DNA of 64,000 nucleotides from contig CAWCEV010000006.1 in the NCBI GenBank assembly GCA_963794655.1, positions 2,595,604 through 2,659,603 on the forward strand. Reading direction: 5' to 3'. Both the position numbers and the translations under genes were made by a program. Shown here piece after piece: positions 20,680-28,336 of the stretch (the first letter of the stretch is position 1; the number at the start of each line of letters is the position of its first letter). This stretch comes from Roseiarcus sp963794655. Lineage in GTDB: Bacteria > Pseudomonadota > Alphaproteobacteria > Rhizobiales > Beijerinckiaceae. The notes under the pieces were generated by a model that saw only the letters and a program-made list of their open reading frames with translations, was not told the origin of the DNA and did no database searches.

Positions 20680-21891
20680 ATGCGTCATCCCACCCATCTT
20701 TTATCCTGCCTTGTGGTTCTCGGCCTGGTTGTGAACGGTTGCGGGAGTAACAACCCGGGTGAGGCTGGTGGAACCGCCGTCATCGGCAGTGGTGGTTCGG
20801 GTGGTTCCGGCGGTGGCATCATCACGTCTGGCGGTACTGGCATAGGCAGCGGCACTGGCATAGGCGGCGGCACGGGTGGCGGCGGTACGGGTGGAGGCGG
20901 TACGGGTACCTCGGGCGGCACGGGCACTTCGGGCGGAACCGGAACAGGCGGTTCGGGAGGTTCTGGCGGGTCGGGAGGATCCGGAGGTTCCGGAGGCAGC
21001 GTAGTTCGCGCCCCGGGCTCGGAGAAGTTGGCTTCGATTGGTTCCGGCAGCTTAGATTCGCGGCCGTTCCAGGGACTCGTGAACGGAGGTCAATCCCGGG
21101 CCATCGCCGGCGCCAAGGTGTATGTGCTGGAGGCCAACACGACGGGTTATGGCAAGCCGTCGGTTTCGCTGCTCACCTCGAGGACAGGTAATCCAGCGGA
21201 CTCTATCGGCTACTACGTACTCACCGGCGAATACGGCGGCTTCTCGATCGCGGGCGACTATAACTGTAGCGCCGGACATGAGGTCTACCTCTACGTCGCG
21301 GGCGGTAATAGCGGTGGCAACGGTTCCAACCCCGCGATCGGCCTGATCGCGTCGCTGGGCGCCTGCCCGGCAGCCGGAAATTTTACGAATGCCGCGCCTT
21401 TCGTTTTTGTCAATGAAGTAACGACGGTAGCAGCAGCTTATGCGATGGCCGGGAATGCCACCGACCCGACGCATGTTGCCAGTTTCGAAACCTCTGGCGC
21501 GTCGACTGGCCTGGCGAACGCTGCCACGCTCGCCAATGTCGCCACTGGATTCACCAACTCCAGGCCAGACAGCCACGTTCCCCGAGCTAAAATTCACACC
21601 TTCGCAAACATCCTGTCTGCCTGCATTAACTCCAGTGCCTCGGGCTCCGTCAGTTGCAAGACCTTGTTTGCCAACGCTCGGCGCGAGGGGACCACCGGGG
21701 CAGTACCGGACGACACCGCCACAGCGGCCTTGAACATCGCCCGTAATCCTCATTCCAACGTCCTGGAACTCTACGGCCTCCAACCCAGCCTGTCTCCTCC
21801 CTTTCTGCCGGCTTTGGATTCGCCCCCGCTTGATTTCAACCTCTCGCCCGCTTTTGGTGAAGCCGTCGCCTCCGCCGCGATTCACCCTTAA
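20680..21891 (+). CDS. Glycine-rich lipoprotein, apparently short form of a larger acidobacterial family
   Basis: 403 aa. Signal peptide with lipobox LVVNGC (Cys about 21), then about 75 residues of Gly-Ser-Thr repeats (GGTG and GGSG units, residues 30-110) forming a flexible tether, then a compact domain (about 110-400) with GAKVYVLEANTTGYG, a Cys-containing YNCSAGHEVYLYVAGG block and the segment AALNIARNPHSNVLELY. From memory, acidobacterial proteins with this last block go on into an NHL-type beta-propeller; here the protein ends after about 45 more residues. Either this is a natural short form or the 3' end is lost. Confidence 0.7.
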   Translation: MRHPTHLLSCLVVLGLVVNGCGSNNPGEAGGTAVIGSGGSGGSGGGIITSGGTGIGSGTGIGGGTGGGGTGGGGTGTSGGTGTSGGTGTGGSGGSGGSGGSGGSGGSVVRAPGSEKLASIGSGSLDSRPFQGLVNGGQSRAIAGAKVYVLEANTTGYGKPSVSLLTSRTGNPADSIGYYVLTGEYGGFSIAGDYNCSAGHEVYLYVAGGNSGGNGSNPAIGLIASLGACPAAGNFTNAAPFVFVNEVTTVAAAYAMAGNATDPTHVASFETSGASTGLANAATLANVATGFTNSRPDSHVPRAKIHTFANILSACINSSASGSVSCKTLFANARREGTTGAVPDDTATAALNIARNPHSNVLELYGLQPSLSPPFLPALDSPPLDFNLSPAFGEAVASAAIHP

Positions 21892-22060
21892 ACGGTTCAA
21901 GCCTGCATAACGGCAAAGCGCTCGCCACTCTCTTTGCCGGATCTGGATCCTGTGGGAAGCGAGACAAGGACGACTGAAAACGCAGCATAACTTTAGAGGG
22001 CAACGCCCCTGGATCGTCGTCAGGTGACTACCAGTCGTCGCCCATTCAACAAGCCTGGGG

Positions 22061-22783
22061 CTATTGAGGGCGGCTTTGACTGACGTTGTAGCCCGGGGGG
22101 GCATCAAACCAGGAGTGGTCCGGGCCTCCACGTACAAGATCTGTAACTGTGAGCGTAACCTGACCTAACTGCGGGTTAGTACGGACGACAGAGAGATACA
22201 TTTGCAGGTCAGGCGAATACCACAGATCTGTATGACTGATAATCACGCGCGGGCCCGACGCTGTAGTTTGGGTCTCGCGGGTTCCTACGGTCGTGAGGGA
22301 ATCGATGGTCTGGTTACCGAGGCTCTCACTCCTGACATTACCCCCGTTCACCACCAGCGGACCGCCGGCTTGTTGTGCCAGCGCTATGTGGGGGTGGTAT
22401 TCGCCGGTGGTGCAAGTCAACGCCGTCTGCGTACACTTGGTGCGTGTGCCGGCAACTGGATCGAAGATGGTGATACTACGTAAAGGCGGTTCTGCGGCCG
22501 AACCGGCAGGCACGAAGTCCCGAGTCTCGCGGTGGACACGCCCCTGAGCGTCACGAGCGACCAGGGTGTAATACTTTCGCGAAACCGTGCCGCCGCCGAT
22601 CAGCGGCTCATCCCATGTGACCAAAACCTTTGCGGAGAATGGAGCATTGGCAATGGGAGGAATATCAATCCCTTCGATGTGGGTACGAACACTGCCATCA
22701 GAAGCGGTTGCCTGAGGGGTCATCTGGGAGCTGAGAAGAGCAGGAGAAAGGACGAAAAGGCTGAACAGAATGGAGGCCCGCAT
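22061..22783 (-). CDS. Secreted protein of unknown function
   Basis: 240 aa from the ATG at 22783, chosen because GAGGTG lies 6 nt upstream of it; a GTG three codons earlier is possible. Signal peptide about 1-22 (MRASILFSLFVLSPALLSSQ). The mature part contains VTWDEPLIGGGTVSRKYYTL, RDAQGRVHRETRDFVPAG and a Cys pair in TKCTQTALTCTTGEYHPH, with a mixed-strand pattern. I recognise it as the kind of exported hypothetical protein common in acidobacteria but cannot name a domain. It converges with the lipoprotein gene; 169 bp lie between the stops. Confidence 0.7.
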   Translation of the reverse strand: MRASILFSLFVLSPALLSSQMTPQATASDGSVRTHIEGIDIPPIANAPFSAKVLVTWDEPLIGGGTVSRKYYTLVARDAQGRVHRETRDFVPAGSAAEPPLRSITIFDPVAGTRTKCTQTALTCTTGEYHPHIALAQQAGGPLVVNGGNVRSESLGNQTIDSLTTVGTRETQTTASGPRVIISHTDLWYSPDLQMYLSVVRTNPQLGQVTLTVTDLVRGGPDHSWFDAPPGYNVSQSRPQ

Positions 22784-22959
22784 TGGTTGCACCTCAGGTA
22801 CGGCAGTAAGTATGTCATAACTTGAGGAACAGTGGCAAGATTTTCGAGGTCAGAACACGCCGGTTTTTATTACTTATCGCACCTGTCCAGCTTTCCGTTC
22901 GGCCGCAGCAATTAGTATTATCGGCGCGGCGCTTCTCATCAAGAGAACTTGGGGCAGGG

Positions 22960-24915
22960 ATGCCGGGTCACCGGGTTGCACGGTTAGTTTTTTGCACGAT
23001 CTTCGTTGTCCTGAGCGCGCTTTGTACGGCGCGCGGGCAAAGCCAGGACCCTGCAGAGGGTTCCCGCCGGTTCATGGAATATTGCTCTGGCTGCCACGGG
23101 GCCGATGGCAAGGGGGGTAGTAAGGTTGTATCGCTGGCGACGACCCTGAGCGTTATGAAGCACTCGGATGCGGAACTAAGCCGGATCGTACACGATGGAA
23201 CTACGGAAGGCATGCCGCCCTTCGCACAAATCGGCGACGCGAACATCCGGGCTGTAGTGGATTTTTTGCGCGGACTCGAAAGAGAGCCGGCGCACGCAGC
23301 CAGCGGGGATGGAGAAGCCGAAGATTCCGAGCGCGGAACTGCTCGCAAGAGCATGTCCGTACCGAGCCGTGAAATCAGCCTTATCAATGTTACTCAAAGC
23401 GACTTACTGCAAAAGCAGGTGAGAGATAGTTGGGTCTCCTACAATGGCGACTACACGGGACAACGCTACAGCAGCCTGAGGCAGGTTACCCCGGGTAACG
23501 CACGTCACCTGGCGGCACAGTGGGTATTCCATACCAGAGAACGGGGCAACCTTGAAGTAACGCCTGTGGTGGTTGCGGGCATCATGTTCGTTACCAGCTC
23601 GAACGACGCGTACGCGCTGGACGCAAGGACCGGTAAGCTGCTATGGCATCATGCACGCGCCACGACACGCGGGCTCATCGACGATTCTGCCATGCACCAC
23701 AATCGTGGTGTGGCCATTCTGGGAACACGTCTCTATATGGAAACGGACAACGCACACCTGTTGTGCCTGGACGCGCGCACGGGGAGCGTGATCTGGGATG
23801 AGGCATATGCGACTGGCAACAAGAATTACGGCGCGACCAGTGCGCCATTGATCGTGAAGGACAAGGTGTTAGTTGGAACATCCGGCGGGGATGACGGAGT
23901 GCGTGGTTTCCTGGCAGCGTTCGATGCTGAGACCGGTAAGGAGAAGTGGCGATTCTGGACCATACCCGGGCCAGGCGAAAGAGGCAGCGAAAGCTGGCCC
24001 GGGGACATGTATTTGCACGGTGGAGGGGCGACGTGGATGCCAGGCACCTACGATCCGGACCTCAATACCCTGTATTGGGGCACCGGCAATCCGTCTCCCG
24101 ACTACGATGGCAGCGTACGCCCTGGTGACGACCTGTACACGAGTTCCCTGCTCGCGCTCGATCCGGACACCGGAACGCTGAAGTGGTACTTTCAGTTCAC
24201 TCCGCACAACTTGTATGACTACGATGCCGTGGAAACACCGGTGATTGTCGATGCAAGGTTCAAGGGTAAGCCACGCAAATTGATTGTGACCGCGAATCGC
24301 AATGGGTTCCTTTATATCCTGGACCGGACAAATGGGAAGTTTCTGTTTGCCAAACAATTCGCCCAAGCGCAGAACTGGGCTACGGGCATTGACGAGAACG
24401 GCCGGCCCACCTCGGCTGGGCTCACTCCCGGCGAGACGGGCGTTGTGGTTTGCCCAGCAGCGGGCGGAGCCACGAACTGGTACTCGCCCAGCTACAACCC
24501 CGCAACCCACATGCTCTACTTTCGCATGCTAGACGCGTGCGGGACTTTTAAATCGAAAACAGAGCCTTTCGAAGAGGGCCGCACCTATTACGCAACGGGT
24601 ATGCGAGAGACGGCCAACGCCGGCAAGGAGTACATCGACGCCTTCGATCTTAGAACGCTCGATTTTGCCTGGCGCGACCTTCAGGCCGGGCCCGAGAAGG
24701 GTTGGGGAGGCGTCATGTCTACCTCCGCCGGGCTCGTCGTCTATGGGGACGATGCCCAGAATTTTGTCATCCTCAACGGGAAGAACGGAAAGCCGCTATG
24801 GCATTTCAGTGTCGGACAATCGATCCACGCATCACCCATGAGCTACGCCATCAACGGAAAGCAATTCTTCGCCATTGCGTCGGGAAGTGATGTTTTTTCC
24901 TTTGCGCTGCCTTAA
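22960..24915 (+). CDS. PQQ-dependent dehydrogenase with N-terminal cytochrome c domain
   Basis: About 651-aa periplasmic quinoprotein. Start set at 22960 because it puts a clean signal peptide (MPGHRVARLVFCTIFV) at the N-terminus; an upstream in-frame ATG at 22822 would add 46 unlikely residues. A class I cytochrome c domain comes first (haem motif CSGCH at residues 42-46, axial Met in GMPPF), then an eight-bladed PQQ propeller (SWVSYNGDYTGQRYSSL, TPVVVAGIMFV, VYWGTGNPSP-like blade, HNLYDYDAVETPVI). Such enzymes oxidise alcohols, sugars or related substrates and pass electrons to cytochromes. In most quinohaemoprotein alcohol dehydrogenases the haem domain is C-terminal, so this order is the less common one. 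No PQQ synthesis genes are nearby. Confidence 0.9.
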   Translation: MPGHRVARLVFCTIFVVLSALCTARGQSQDPAEGSRRFMEYCSGCHGADGKGGSKVVSLATTLSVMKHSDAELSRIVHDGTTEGMPPFAQIGDANIRAVVDFLRGLEREPAHAASGDGEAEDSERGTARKSMSVPSREISLINVTQSDLLQKQVRDSWVSYNGDYTGQRYSSLRQVTPGNARHLAAQWVFHTRERGNLEVTPVVVAGIMFVTSSNDAYALDARTGKLLWHHARATTRGLIDDSAMHHNRGVAILGTRLYMETDNAHLLCLDARTGSVIWDEAYATGNKNYGATSAPLIVKDKVLVGTSGGDDGVRGFLAAFDAETGKEKWRFWTIPGPGERGSESWPGDMYLHGGGATWMPGTYDPDLNTLYWGTGNPSPDYDGSVRPGDDLYTSSLLALDPDTGTLKWYFQFTPHNLYDYDAVETPVIVDARFKGKPRKLIVTANRNGFLYILDRTNGKFLFAKQFAQAQNWATGIDENGRPTSAGLTPGETGVVVCPAAGGATNWYSPSYNPATHMLYFRMLDACGTFKSKTEPFEEGRTYYATGMRETANAGKEYIDAFDLRTLDFAWRDLQAGPEKGWGGVMSTSAGLVVYGDDAQNFVILNGKNGKPLWHFSVGQSIHASPMSYAINGKQFFAIASGSDVFSFALP

Positions 24916-24952
24916 TGTCGCGACACTCCGATGGGCTTGAAATCGGACGGCG

Positions 24953-25137
24953 AGTGCTCTTGACTGCTGGGCAAACCTTATTACTCATAAGACAAACCAG
25001 CAGAAGACCAGCGCGGGCTAAGTGAGCAGCGATCATTTTAATTGTCAGCCACTTGTTACACACCGACTTATACTTGCCTGTTTGGCTGAACTGTGCGGCT
25101 GACCCTTTCGCCAAGGGACGTCACACCAGGTGATGCA
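24953..25137 (+). promoter_or_regulatory. Conserved leader B upstream of a VWFA-type gene
   Basis: Counterpart of the leader at 19385-19565 (see there for shared blocks). The inverted repeat of leader A is less perfect here. Conservation reaches the start codon: GGTGATGCA immediately precedes ATGCGG in both, so the element probably includes the ribosome-binding region. Confidence 0.6.
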
Positions 25138-26097
25138 ATGCGGAAAGTGATCTATTACCTTTGGGCAATATGCTTTGTTCTGCATGTCTCCGGGCAAACG
25201 GACAGCCGTCCGGCTAAAACCAGAATTGTGCCAGTTCCGGCGTTGGTTGAGGTTCGGCCGGGAGAGATCGCCTATGACCTTTCGGCAAGCGACTTCTCTA
25301 TTAAAGACGACGGCGTCGAACAGCAAGTGGGTCTGGGCGACGCAAGCTCGCAACCGCGGTCGCTTCTCCTAGTGATACAGACTGGCCATAATGCCGCCGC
25401 ACAACTGGGAAAGATCGAGCACCTGAACGATCTCCTGGACAGCATATTGACCGGTCCAGCTGATCAAGTTGGGATCATCACCTTTGATAGCCGTCCGCAT
25501 GTCCTGCAGGACTTCAAGGTGAACTCCGAAACCGTATCCCATTCCTTGACCTCCATCGTTCCTGGAGATACAGGCGCGGCGCTGTTCGATGCGCTGAACG
25601 CCTCAGTGAGGATGCTTGGCAAGGCGCCCGCTGCGAATCGTCGACTCATTCTCCTCATCTCCGGCCAACACGATCACGGGAGTATGGCGGCGACCGCCGC
25701 TCCTCTTATTCGGAGTATTTCCCTGGCAAATGTATCTGTCTACGGCCTTACGTTCACCGCGCCGAGAAAAGATCTGGCCGGGAAACTCTGGTCGCTCAAT
25801 CCGCTGGCAATGACCGCAAACGCGATGCAAAAGAATGCCACGGAAGCACTGGCTCAACTGACAGGTGGTGATTTCTATCGCTTCGATACAGAAAGGAACT
25901 TCGAAGATCGCGTCGGCGAGATCGCCAAGCATATCCACAACTCGTATTGCCTTACTTTCCAGCCAAACGATCCTGCGCCTGGCTTTCATTCTCTCCAGGT
26001 GGGCGTTCGTCGTTCTAAGACGACTATCGTAGCGGCTCGTAGCGGCTATTGGTTCTCTGCAGCAGACGATGCCAGCAGTGAGGTCGAGCCGCAATGA
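25138..26097 (+). CDS. VWFA-related Acidobacterial-domain protein, first gene of a likely operon
   Basis: 319 aa from the ATG at 25138 (an in-frame ATG at 25093 lies in the conserved leader and would bury the signal peptide). Signal peptide MRKVIYYLWAICFVLHVSGQ, then the family entry block (VPALVEVRPGEI, ASDFSIKDDGVEQQV), then a VWA fold: SLLLVIQTGHNAAAQ where MIDAS DxSxS is lost (Gln replaces the first Asp), QVGIITFDSRPHVL, GAALFDALNASVRML, RLILLISGQHDHGS. The end YCLTFQPNDPAPGFHSLQV is characteristic of the family. Its stop overlaps the next start by 4 nt (ATGA), coupling it to the WGLxYKxSLY protein. Confidence 0.85.
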   Translation: MRKVIYYLWAICFVLHVSGQTDSRPAKTRIVPVPALVEVRPGEIAYDLSASDFSIKDDGVEQQVGLGDASSQPRSLLLVIQTGHNAAAQLGKIEHLNDLLDSILTGPADQVGIITFDSRPHVLQDFKVNSETVSHSLTSIVPGDTGAALFDALNASVRMLGKAPAANRRLILLISGQHDHGSMAATAAPLIRSISLANVSVYGLTFTAPRKDLAGKLWSLNPLAMTANAMQKNATEALAQLTGGDFYRFDTERNFEDRVGEIAKHIHNSYCLTFQPNDPAPGFHSLQVGVRRSKTTIVAARSGYWFSAADDASSEVEPQ

Positions 26098-26516
26098 GTT
26101 ACGCAATACCCAACCTCGGTCCTGCTGCTGATCGCATTCCATTTGTCACCGCGGAAGTAAAGAACAGGCCACGGTGGCTCACCATACATCCGCTCACCTT
26201 TTGCCTGCTTGGCCTAGCACTCGCGGTTTTCCTATGGGGGCTTGAGTACAAGGTCTCCCTCTATCATCCACACGCGAAGCATTCGGCTCGAATGGCGGTG
26301 GCCAAGCTGTGGGTAGGGCCACGCAAGCCTGTATCGGCCAGGAACAGCCGTATAAAATGGCACACTCCGCCCGCTCCTGCCTCGCAACTTCTGCCTACCC
26401 GGTACATGAGCGCTCGTGACGCGAAGCGCTACGAAAGATGCCACGAAGACCGGTTGATCCCAAGTGCCGGCTTCTTGCCGCACCCGGGAACCCCACGCGC
26501 CCCTCCCTCGATTTGA
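26094..26516 (+). CDS. Small membrane protein, WGLxYKxSLY family (copy 3)
   Basis: 140-aa protein starting inside the stop of the VWFA gene (ATGA), so it is translationally coupled. A polar N-terminus (about 1-38) precedes a hydrophobic helix LTFCLLGLALAVFLWGLEYK and the signature WGLEYKVSLYH, then VAKLW, and a Pro/Arg-rich tail without an obvious second helix. Copies 1 and 2 have WGLQYKLSLY in the same place after the helix. Conservation of the residues just after the membrane helix, against divergence elsewhere, points to a contact or signalling motif at the membrane face. No known function. Confidence 0.72.
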   Translation: MSYAIPNLGPAADRIPFVTAEVKNRPRWLTIHPLTFCLLGLALAVFLWGLEYKVSLYHPHAKHSARMAVAKLWVGPRKPVSARNSRIKWHTPPAPASQLLPTRYMSARDAKRYERCHEDRLIPSAGFLPHPGTPRAPPSI

Positions 26517-26618
26517 AAAGCAAACTGATGCTGTCGTAAGCCATGGTTGGTGCCATTGGCAGCCGTGTTCTTGCGCGACAGACACTGTTCGTAACCGAAC
26601 AAACGGGAGGGATCAGCT

Positions 26619-27089
26619 GTGGACTTTCTTTTACTTCTACTTGGCATTACCAGCGTAGCCGTTTTTTGCGCTGCCCGGAGCATCGTGACTAGTTGGAGCA
26701 GGCCGCGGGCGCGCGTAGCCGCACCGCAGGCACCGTTGCAGACTCATTGGGGGGACAGAAAAAATCTTCCCAACAGACATACGCGTGAGCTGCCGTCGAT
26801 CTCGATCCGGGAGTGTGAAACGCTCATTCACTCTGCGGACGGTGTACTATTCGTCTCCGTGAACGAGACGGGCGAATGCGCGCCGCCACCCTTTCACGAT
26901 ATGTATCCCTTAGTGCTGACACCAAGGCAGTTTGCTCATGAAGTGCGCTGGTTTCCATCGAATACATGCGTGGTGCTGTGTGGGGACGTTCGGCTGTGTT
27001 CTTCCGCCTTTGAAATGCTGGAGAATATTCCGGCAATCCCTCCCATATTCGTGCTGAGAGACAGGGCAGGCCGTTGGGAGGTCGCATGA
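26619..27089 (+). CDS. Membrane-anchored protein with rhodanese-like C-terminal region
   Basis: 156 aa. An N-terminal membrane helix (MDFLLLLLGITSVAVFCAAR) and a basic linker are followed by a region that resembles a rhodanese fold: SISIRECETLIHSADGVLFVSV at its start and CVVLCGDVRLCSSAFEML where the active-site loop would be. Cys in VLCGDVR could be the catalytic residue, but the loop is not a canonical CxxxxR. GGGAGGGATC precedes the start. It follows copy 3 by 102 bp and precedes the receiver-like gene by 76 bp. The rhodanese reading is tentative. Confidence 0.6.
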   Translation: MDFLLLLLGITSVAVFCAARSIVTSWSRPRARVAAPQAPLQTHWGDRKNLPNRHTRELPSISIRECETLIHSADGVLFVSVNETGECAPPPFHDMYPLVLTPRQFAHEVRWFPSNTCVVLCGDVRLCSSAFEMLENIPAIPPIFVLRDRAGRWEVA

Positions 27090-27165
27090 ATCCGCCGGAC
27101 ACAGTTCAATGCAGAATTCAAGGGGTTGTGCTGCTTACAGTCACTTTATCCTCCAGGGTCCTCCC

Positions 27166-27561
27166 ATGAAGCGTGCCGTTCGCGTTCTTTCTGTGGGACT
27201 CACGCAGTGTTTGGATATAGCGTACGGTTCCCTTCTTCTGGCTCGGCCATGCGAAATCACACGGGTGACGGATCGAGGGGAACTCGACGCTATGCAAGCA
27301 GACGAGGACTATGACGTGGTAGTTATGGGCGAAACACTGACTCAAACGAAGCTGATCGAGGTGGCTAGCATCACACGGCGACGATGGCCGCAAGCGCATA
27401 TCGTCGCCGTCTCGGGAAAGCCGCTGGAGATCGATGACGCCCTTTATGACGACAGGATCCTGCCCGGTTATGGAGCGAAGGTGCTGGTTGCAGAGGTCTT
27501 GCGGCTGATGGACGAGCACACACGACAACGGGAAGGTATCACAAGCCGGTGGGAGTCTTGA
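27166..27561 (+). CDS. Degenerate receiver-like protein preceding an ECF sigma factor
   Basis: 131 aa from the ATG giving MKRAVRVLSVGLTQ. The pattern of short strands and helices (VRVLSVG, EITRVTD, YDVVVMGETL, AHIVAVSG) fits a CheY-like receiver. The phosphoacceptor Asp at the end of strand 3 is absent (VVVMGE), and the acidic pocket near the N-terminus is missing, so it probably does not take phosphate from a histidine kinase. The stop overlaps the sigma factor start (TGATG), so the two are coupled; it may act as a partner of the sigma factor. Fold assignment is by eye. Confidence 0.6.
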   Translation: MKRAVRVLSVGLTQCLDIAYGSLLLARPCEITRVTDRGELDAMQADEDYDVVVMGETLTQTKLIEVASITRRRWPQAHIVAVSGKPLEIDDALYDDRILPGYGAKVLVAEVLRLMDEHTRQREGITSRWES

Positions 27562-28253
27562 TGGACACGAAAGCAAGTAGTTGTCTTTCTACTCATTGCG
27601 GTTGTGGAATGGGGTTGTGCCCGGGAGCGGAGGATGCGGCCCCATCGATGAGGACGGAACGCGTACCGGAAGCACCGGGCGAAGCGAAAACCGAGCACCG
27701 GATCGCATTTACGTTGCTTTTTGAACAGCATCGTAAGCGACTCGTTCGAGCGGCACTGCGTATTACGCGTAACGAGGATGAAGCCGAAGATGTTGTACAA
27801 GAAGCTGCCATGAGAGCCCTGGTCAAGCTACAGAGCTTCCGCGGAGAGTCCCGTCTTTTGACCTGGATGTACACGATCGTTAACAACTGTGCGCTGACCC
27901 GGCTGCGAAGCCCCGCGAGACGTCGTCTGGTTTCACTGGATAGTGAATTGTGCGCCGACGAGAATTCACCTCGATGGGTGGCCCAGGAGGCTACGATGGA
28001 TCCTGAAGAAGCTTGCCTGGCGTGCGAGTTCCGCGAGATTCTGCACGCAGAGATGCAAGCCTTGAAGGCTCCTTATCGAATCGTTATTCAATTATGTGAT
28101 CTGGAAGGCTGGTCGTGCGTAGAGGCAGCCAGCATCCTTAAGATAAATCAGCACACCCTGGAGGCCCGGCTATATCGTGGGAGGAGAAGCCTACGGAAGG
28201 GCGTGCTGACGCGCCTGCGAGCAAGTGTGCAGCCACCGTCGGTTGTGAGTTAG
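27561..28253 (+). CDS. ECF-type RNA polymerase sigma factor
   Basis: 230 aa from the ATG overlapping the upstream stop. An N-terminal extension of about 45 residues contains several Cys (SSCLSTHCGCGMGLC), then region 2 (FTLLFEQHRKRLVRAALRI with the acidic NEDEAEDVVQEAAM motif, and the W of FRGESRLLTWMYTIVNN) and region 4 (MQALKAPYRIVIQL and WSCVEAASILKINQHTLEAR). The Cys cluster CxxxxCxCxxxxC could bind zinc and is unusual on a sigma factor. No anti-sigma gene is adjacent; the coupled receiver-like protein is the obvious candidate partner. Confidence 0.88.
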   Translation: MDTKASSCLSTHCGCGMGLCPGAEDAAPSMRTERVPEAPGEAKTEHRIAFTLLFEQHRKRLVRAALRITRNEDEAEDVVQEAAMRALVKLQSFRGESRLLTWMYTIVNNCALTRLRSPARRRLVSLDSELCADENSPRWVAQEATMDPEEACLACEFREILHAEMQALKAPYRIVIQLCDLEGWSCVEAASILKINQHTLEARLYRGRRSLRKGVLTRLRASVQPPSVVS

Positions 28254-28336
28254 CTCGTTCACGCAACACGAGAGTAACCCGGGATCACACAACATCTTCA
28301 CGCGGCGCAGCTGCCTCACCCTCTTCGGGCCCCGAT

